The position numbers and the translations under genes are program-made. From contig CM082596.2 of assembly GCA_040954595.2 (NCBI GenBank), positions 11,346,001-11,410,000 on the forward strand: a DNA stretch of 64,000 bases, given 5' to 3'. This DNA is from Balanoglossus misakiensis. Lineage: Eukaryota; Hemichordata. Position 1 is the first letter of the stretch. Each line of letters begins with the position of its first letter. Below the pieces are notes generated by a model. It ran no database searches. It was given only the letters and a program-made list of their open reading frames with translations, and was not told where the DNA came from. Positions 60,674 to 64,000 of the stretch are shown here, piece by piece.

Positions 60674-60795
60674 CCATTGATCAGTTATACTCTATGCCTT
60701 GTCAAAATGTGGTGGCACATGCGTTGCGTGAGACGGCTGTTTCCTGTTTGACTGTATGTGTACCGAATGCTTCACTGGTGCCACATATACAATGC
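60674..60795 (+). pseudogene. EGF-like exon 7, frameshifted (unit C)
   Basis: Copy of 17319-17440 with the same lesions plus loss of the last cysteine (TAT). The half-exon relic is upstream at 60227-60277. Confidence 0.78.
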
Positions 60796-61090
60796 GTAAG
60801 TACAAACCAATATTATTTTATTCAATGCAAAACACTTGTTATGTATTATATAATATAAATACGGTACACGTATTAAAGCCCTGGTAACTCAAACTTTGGG
60901 CTAGCTTAATGTTATCACTATTTTTGTTTTCGGTTGCAACTGTGGTTTCTTGTCACACTCTAAAGGATTTGACAGCATTTGGTTTTTCAAAACAGCCCTT
61001 TGGTTGTTGTCATGTATACATGTACATGACTGTGGAGTGTAGTTTGTAGATTCTGTAATTTTGACAATATCTTGACTGCACATCCCACAG

Positions 61091-61213
61091 CTGTCAACCA
61101 GTGTCAACCCATCCAGTGTCGGAATGGTGGAAACTGTGTGCTGACGCCCAATTGGTGTACTGAATTCACATGCTCCTGTACAAGCTGTTACTCCGGCGAT
61201 TTATGTCAGACAT
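61091..61213 (+). CDS. EGF-like exon 8, intact (unit C)
   Basis: Open 123-bp copy of 17736-17858. Confidence 0.9.
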
Positions 61214-61597
61214 GTGAGTGATTTTAAATTTCAGATGAAGAGGAACATAATAACATAACACATAATCGGCTTGCAGTTGGTTTCTTCCAACCTGTATCAA
61301 ACAGTGAATAACGACACAATTTTGGGGAAATTTATTAAGAATGTGTGTGCCATAAAATGGGATTGTGTATTTGACCAAACAACAACCTGCACCGTATGGT
61401 ACACTAAGACACTATTACACCTGTGTCAAAATTTCATTACTTTTCTTTTGTTGAACATGGAAGAAATTTGTCACAGTGATGTTCTGTTGACCAACTGAGA
61501 TTTTTACCACTCAACCCTGACTGCACAAATCTGTTTAAAGTATATGTAGTAAATATTAACTGTACACAATTTATATCACTTTCTCTTCTGTGCACAG

Positions 61598-61715
61598 ATT
61601 TGAATCCGTGTCAGCCCAACCCTTGTCTAAACAGTGGATTCTGCCAGCAAGTGTCCTGCACCGAGTTCAGATGCCAGAGTCCGCGCTGTTTTGATCGGAA
61701 CCACGTGCGCTGAAC
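61598..61715 (+). pseudogene. EGF-like exon 9, frameshifted (unit C)
   Basis: Copy of 18243-18360 with the same lesions. Confidence 0.82.
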
Positions 61716-62159
61716 GTAAGCAAACCAGTGTCAGATTTCCCGCACAAAGTAGAAATCGCTGGGCTTTGTCATTGATATTGTCTCAATAAAGTTGCCTGTG
61801 ATAGTGCAGCTAACCAAGAGACTTATATGCACTACCGTAGCCATGATGAATATTTTCATTGACTCAAATGCTCATCAGTGTGTTGCTATTTTTCCAACCG
61901 TAAATTGAAACATCAGAAAGTTATGACATCAACTACCCCCACCCCCACCCCACCCCACCCCCAACTAGTAAATATTATAAGATGCTGTAATTATGATATA
62001 GATGGTAGCACCAAGCTTGGATCAAGTGGTCTTCATTATCCTTCACACATGAACATGATCACACGGATGTGCAATCTTCTGACAGTCTGCTACAGATTTC
62101 ACTTCCCACTCAAGTGTGTAAGACCCTAATGTGATACTTTTCATTTCTCTCACCCTTAG

Positions 62160-62282
62160 CGATCAACCAGTGTCTTCTAAACCCATGTCTGAATAACGGA
62201 GTGTATCAGCCACTTCAAGGCTCCTGCTCAATCTACACCTGCAACTGTCCAACCTGCTACACTGGGCAAACATGTGTTACAT
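62160..62282 (+). CDS. EGF-like exon 10, open (unit C)
   Basis: Open 123-bp copy of 18805-18927, Tyr for Cys 3; last exon visible before the window end. Confidence 0.85.
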
Positions 62283-62542
62283 GTAAGTCACAAGTTTTTA
62301 GGTCCCATTGGTATGTACCATGGTACCTTATGGGATTGGTTACGTCTGTATGTATGGATGGATGGATGGATGTTTGTTCAAATGAAGATGTCATTGCCAA
62401 AAATATGCAAATTAGCTGGGAAAATGTGAAATTGGTCAAAACTCAAAAACTGGACAACCACTGGTCATATTGATTTGAAAATTGGTATGCATTAACCTTA
62501 TATCAACCTCATACAATCCTGTATGTTTTGAGCTAATATTAT

Positions 62543-64000
62543 CGATTTCCTATTTTTTATGCATTTTTTTGTATTTTTCCATGTTATTGGTAAAAAGTCT
62601 TTGAAATTTAGTATGAAGCTTCCTAATGGTTGTCTAAGTAACCATAGTTTTATTCAAATTGTTGCAAAATTTGCATATCTATAATTTTGAGTAATAGTTG
62701 CCATTTTTGGTCAAAAAATGTTTTTCTTTAAAACCTCATGCCAGATTGCTTTGCAATTTGGTAGGCATATTCGTAGGGGTAACCTAAATAATTTGTTGTA
62801 AAAAAATGTGATATTTGCATAAATGTGTTATCGAGGAAACTTTTGCAATTTTTGTCAAAAATTGTTTTCTCTGAAACCGCTTGTCCTATTGCATTGAACT
62901 TTGGCAGCATGTTCCTTGTAGTGATTGAAGTAAGATATTGTACAATTTTGGTGATATTTGCATATTTGTGTTTTTGCCACATTTGAACAAATATTTTCTG
63001 TGAAACTGCTTGTTGGATTGCTTTGAAATTAGTTTTTTCTCTGATTGCTTTGAAATTTAGGATATAATTTCATAACACATACCTGTATATGTGCAACTTT
63101 TATTCAATTCTGAGATCAGAAAGATTAAATATTTAGCGAGTTTTTTTGGTAAGTTTCTTTGTTTTTGGTTAGCAAATCTTCTCCTAAACAAATTGTCCAG
63201 TTATTTCTAAAGTTACTATTTACAAGGAGTTGTTACCTCAAACAAAGACATGTTTACATAACTTAAATAGGCCAGCTGTTACAGAGACCACCAGCTATCA
63301 AATTTTAATTACCAGTGGCAGGTCAGTGTGTGTCTGTTCCAGGACTGACTGAAAGAAGTTGCTTCGCATGTGTATTTGTACAGACAATTTTTGGTCAATT
63401 TTTTTTCTAGCACCACTTGTAAGACTGCCAGGACACATGACAGTTTATTGGGCATGTTCCTTGTTAATGTTTTTACATTCCATATTTCTACATGGTCAGA
63501 TCATATCTGCTTGCAAATGTCACCTGTAATTTTTATTCTGGTGTGTCACTGTTTCCGCATAATCCTCAAATGTCATCAGATATCCGAATGTGATGAAAAC
63601 AGTGTGTTTTGAGTGTTTTTTAAATGACCTTTTGGGTTAAAAGTGGCAAAAATGGCAATTTTGTCTTGAAAGGGGTCAATAAGACTGACTTTTTTTGGAA
63701 TTAGCACCATATTTTACATTGAATGGACTAGTCTAGGACTTTCCTTACCAAAAATTCTGTTTAATCTTCTGTAACATGTATACTAGTATACATGTAGCTG
63801 CCTGATAGTTTGCCCTGTGTGTGTAATTGCTGAGTGACATAACGCATTCTGTGATTGGTGCAGTCACGTAACCACCAATCAGATCGCTTGTTGTAAGGAG
63901 AACTGCACGACCTTTAACCGCATTAGCATACCTGATTTTTAGGGCTCGATATTACCTCTGAGGACGCAATATTTAAGTTGAAGTTTTTTTTCTTTTATCA
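62543..64000 (+). repeat. Tandem macro-unit D (partial, first 1,458 bp)
   Basis: Start of a further unit cut by the window end. It holds only leader/intron sequence; its first EGF exon would fall just outside. At AATAATTTG (near 62787) and TGTATTTG (near 63371) it carries the variants of unit A, not those of B or C. Confidence 0.95.

Larger units (their letters stand above)
43774..62542 (+). repeat. Tandem macro-unit C (18,769 bp)
   Basis: Full copy, same order as A and B. It lacks the 393-bp duplication of A and the insertion of B, but keeps the 93 bp missing from B. The C-tract is about 16. Private changes are loss of one GAT codon in the GCC-like exon near 54495 and loss of 13 intronic bases near 57437. 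Confidence 0.95.

Overview
This is metazoan nuclear DNA. It has small exons with GT..AG introns and interleaved EGF-like and GCC2/GCC3-like cysteine-rich exons. It also carries CR1/L2-type non-LTR retrotransposons, a Ty3/gypsy fragment, foldback DNA elements and TTAGGG-like/TACATGTA-rich AT-biased sequence. No bacterial gene organisation is visible. The style suits a marine invertebrate, perhaps amphioxus, hemichordate or echinoderm; a mollusc is not excluded. That assignment is inference.

The window is a head-to-tail tandem array of one large unit. Taking the same landmark (CGATTTCCTATTTTTTATGC) as the start, the units are A (1-19191), three deletion-derived 1,505-bp short units (19192-20696, 20697-22201, 22202-23706), B (23707-43773), C (43774-62542) and the first 1,458 bp of a further unit D (62543-64000). 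Copies differ by scattered SNPs and a few clear indels. Unit A has a 393-bp tandem duplication. Unit B lacks 93 bp and carries a private 1,378-bp insertion. Unit C lacks 13 bp of intron and one codon. C-tract and microsatellite lengths also vary. D matches A at diagnostic sites, which hints at a higher-order repeat.

Each full unit carries, on the plus strand, exons of an extracellular modular protein. The order is EGF (1581), EGF (3584), a block of GCC2/GCC3-like exons (9337, 10040, 10425, 10940, 11356, 12759), then EGF exons (13796, 14162, 15079, 16357, a half-exon relic at 16872, 17319, 17736, 18243, 18805); numbers are unit A. The EGF exons are built on a 123-bp, phase 1-1 template with an unusual fixed eight-cysteine pattern. 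Only some keep an open frame (3584, 16357, 17736, 18805, plus GCC-like 10425 and 12759). The rest have frameshifts or stops that are the same in A, B and C, so the damage predates the amplification. No signal peptide, transmembrane exon, promoter or gene end is identifiable; the window is the inside of a repeat-grown gene or pseudogene.

Introns hold the mobile elements, repeated in each unit: a Ty3/gypsy LTR plus frameshifted gag (minus, 2090-3382), a CR1/L2-like non-LTR element with its reverse-transcriptase core deleted (minus, 6236-8880), a terminal-inverted-repeat element with a second foldback element nested in it (11582-12573), and a 5'-truncated non-LTR tail (minus, 14378-14870). Because units are near identical, either a real recent segmental amplification or an assembly artefact must be considered; the private structural differences favour real copies.
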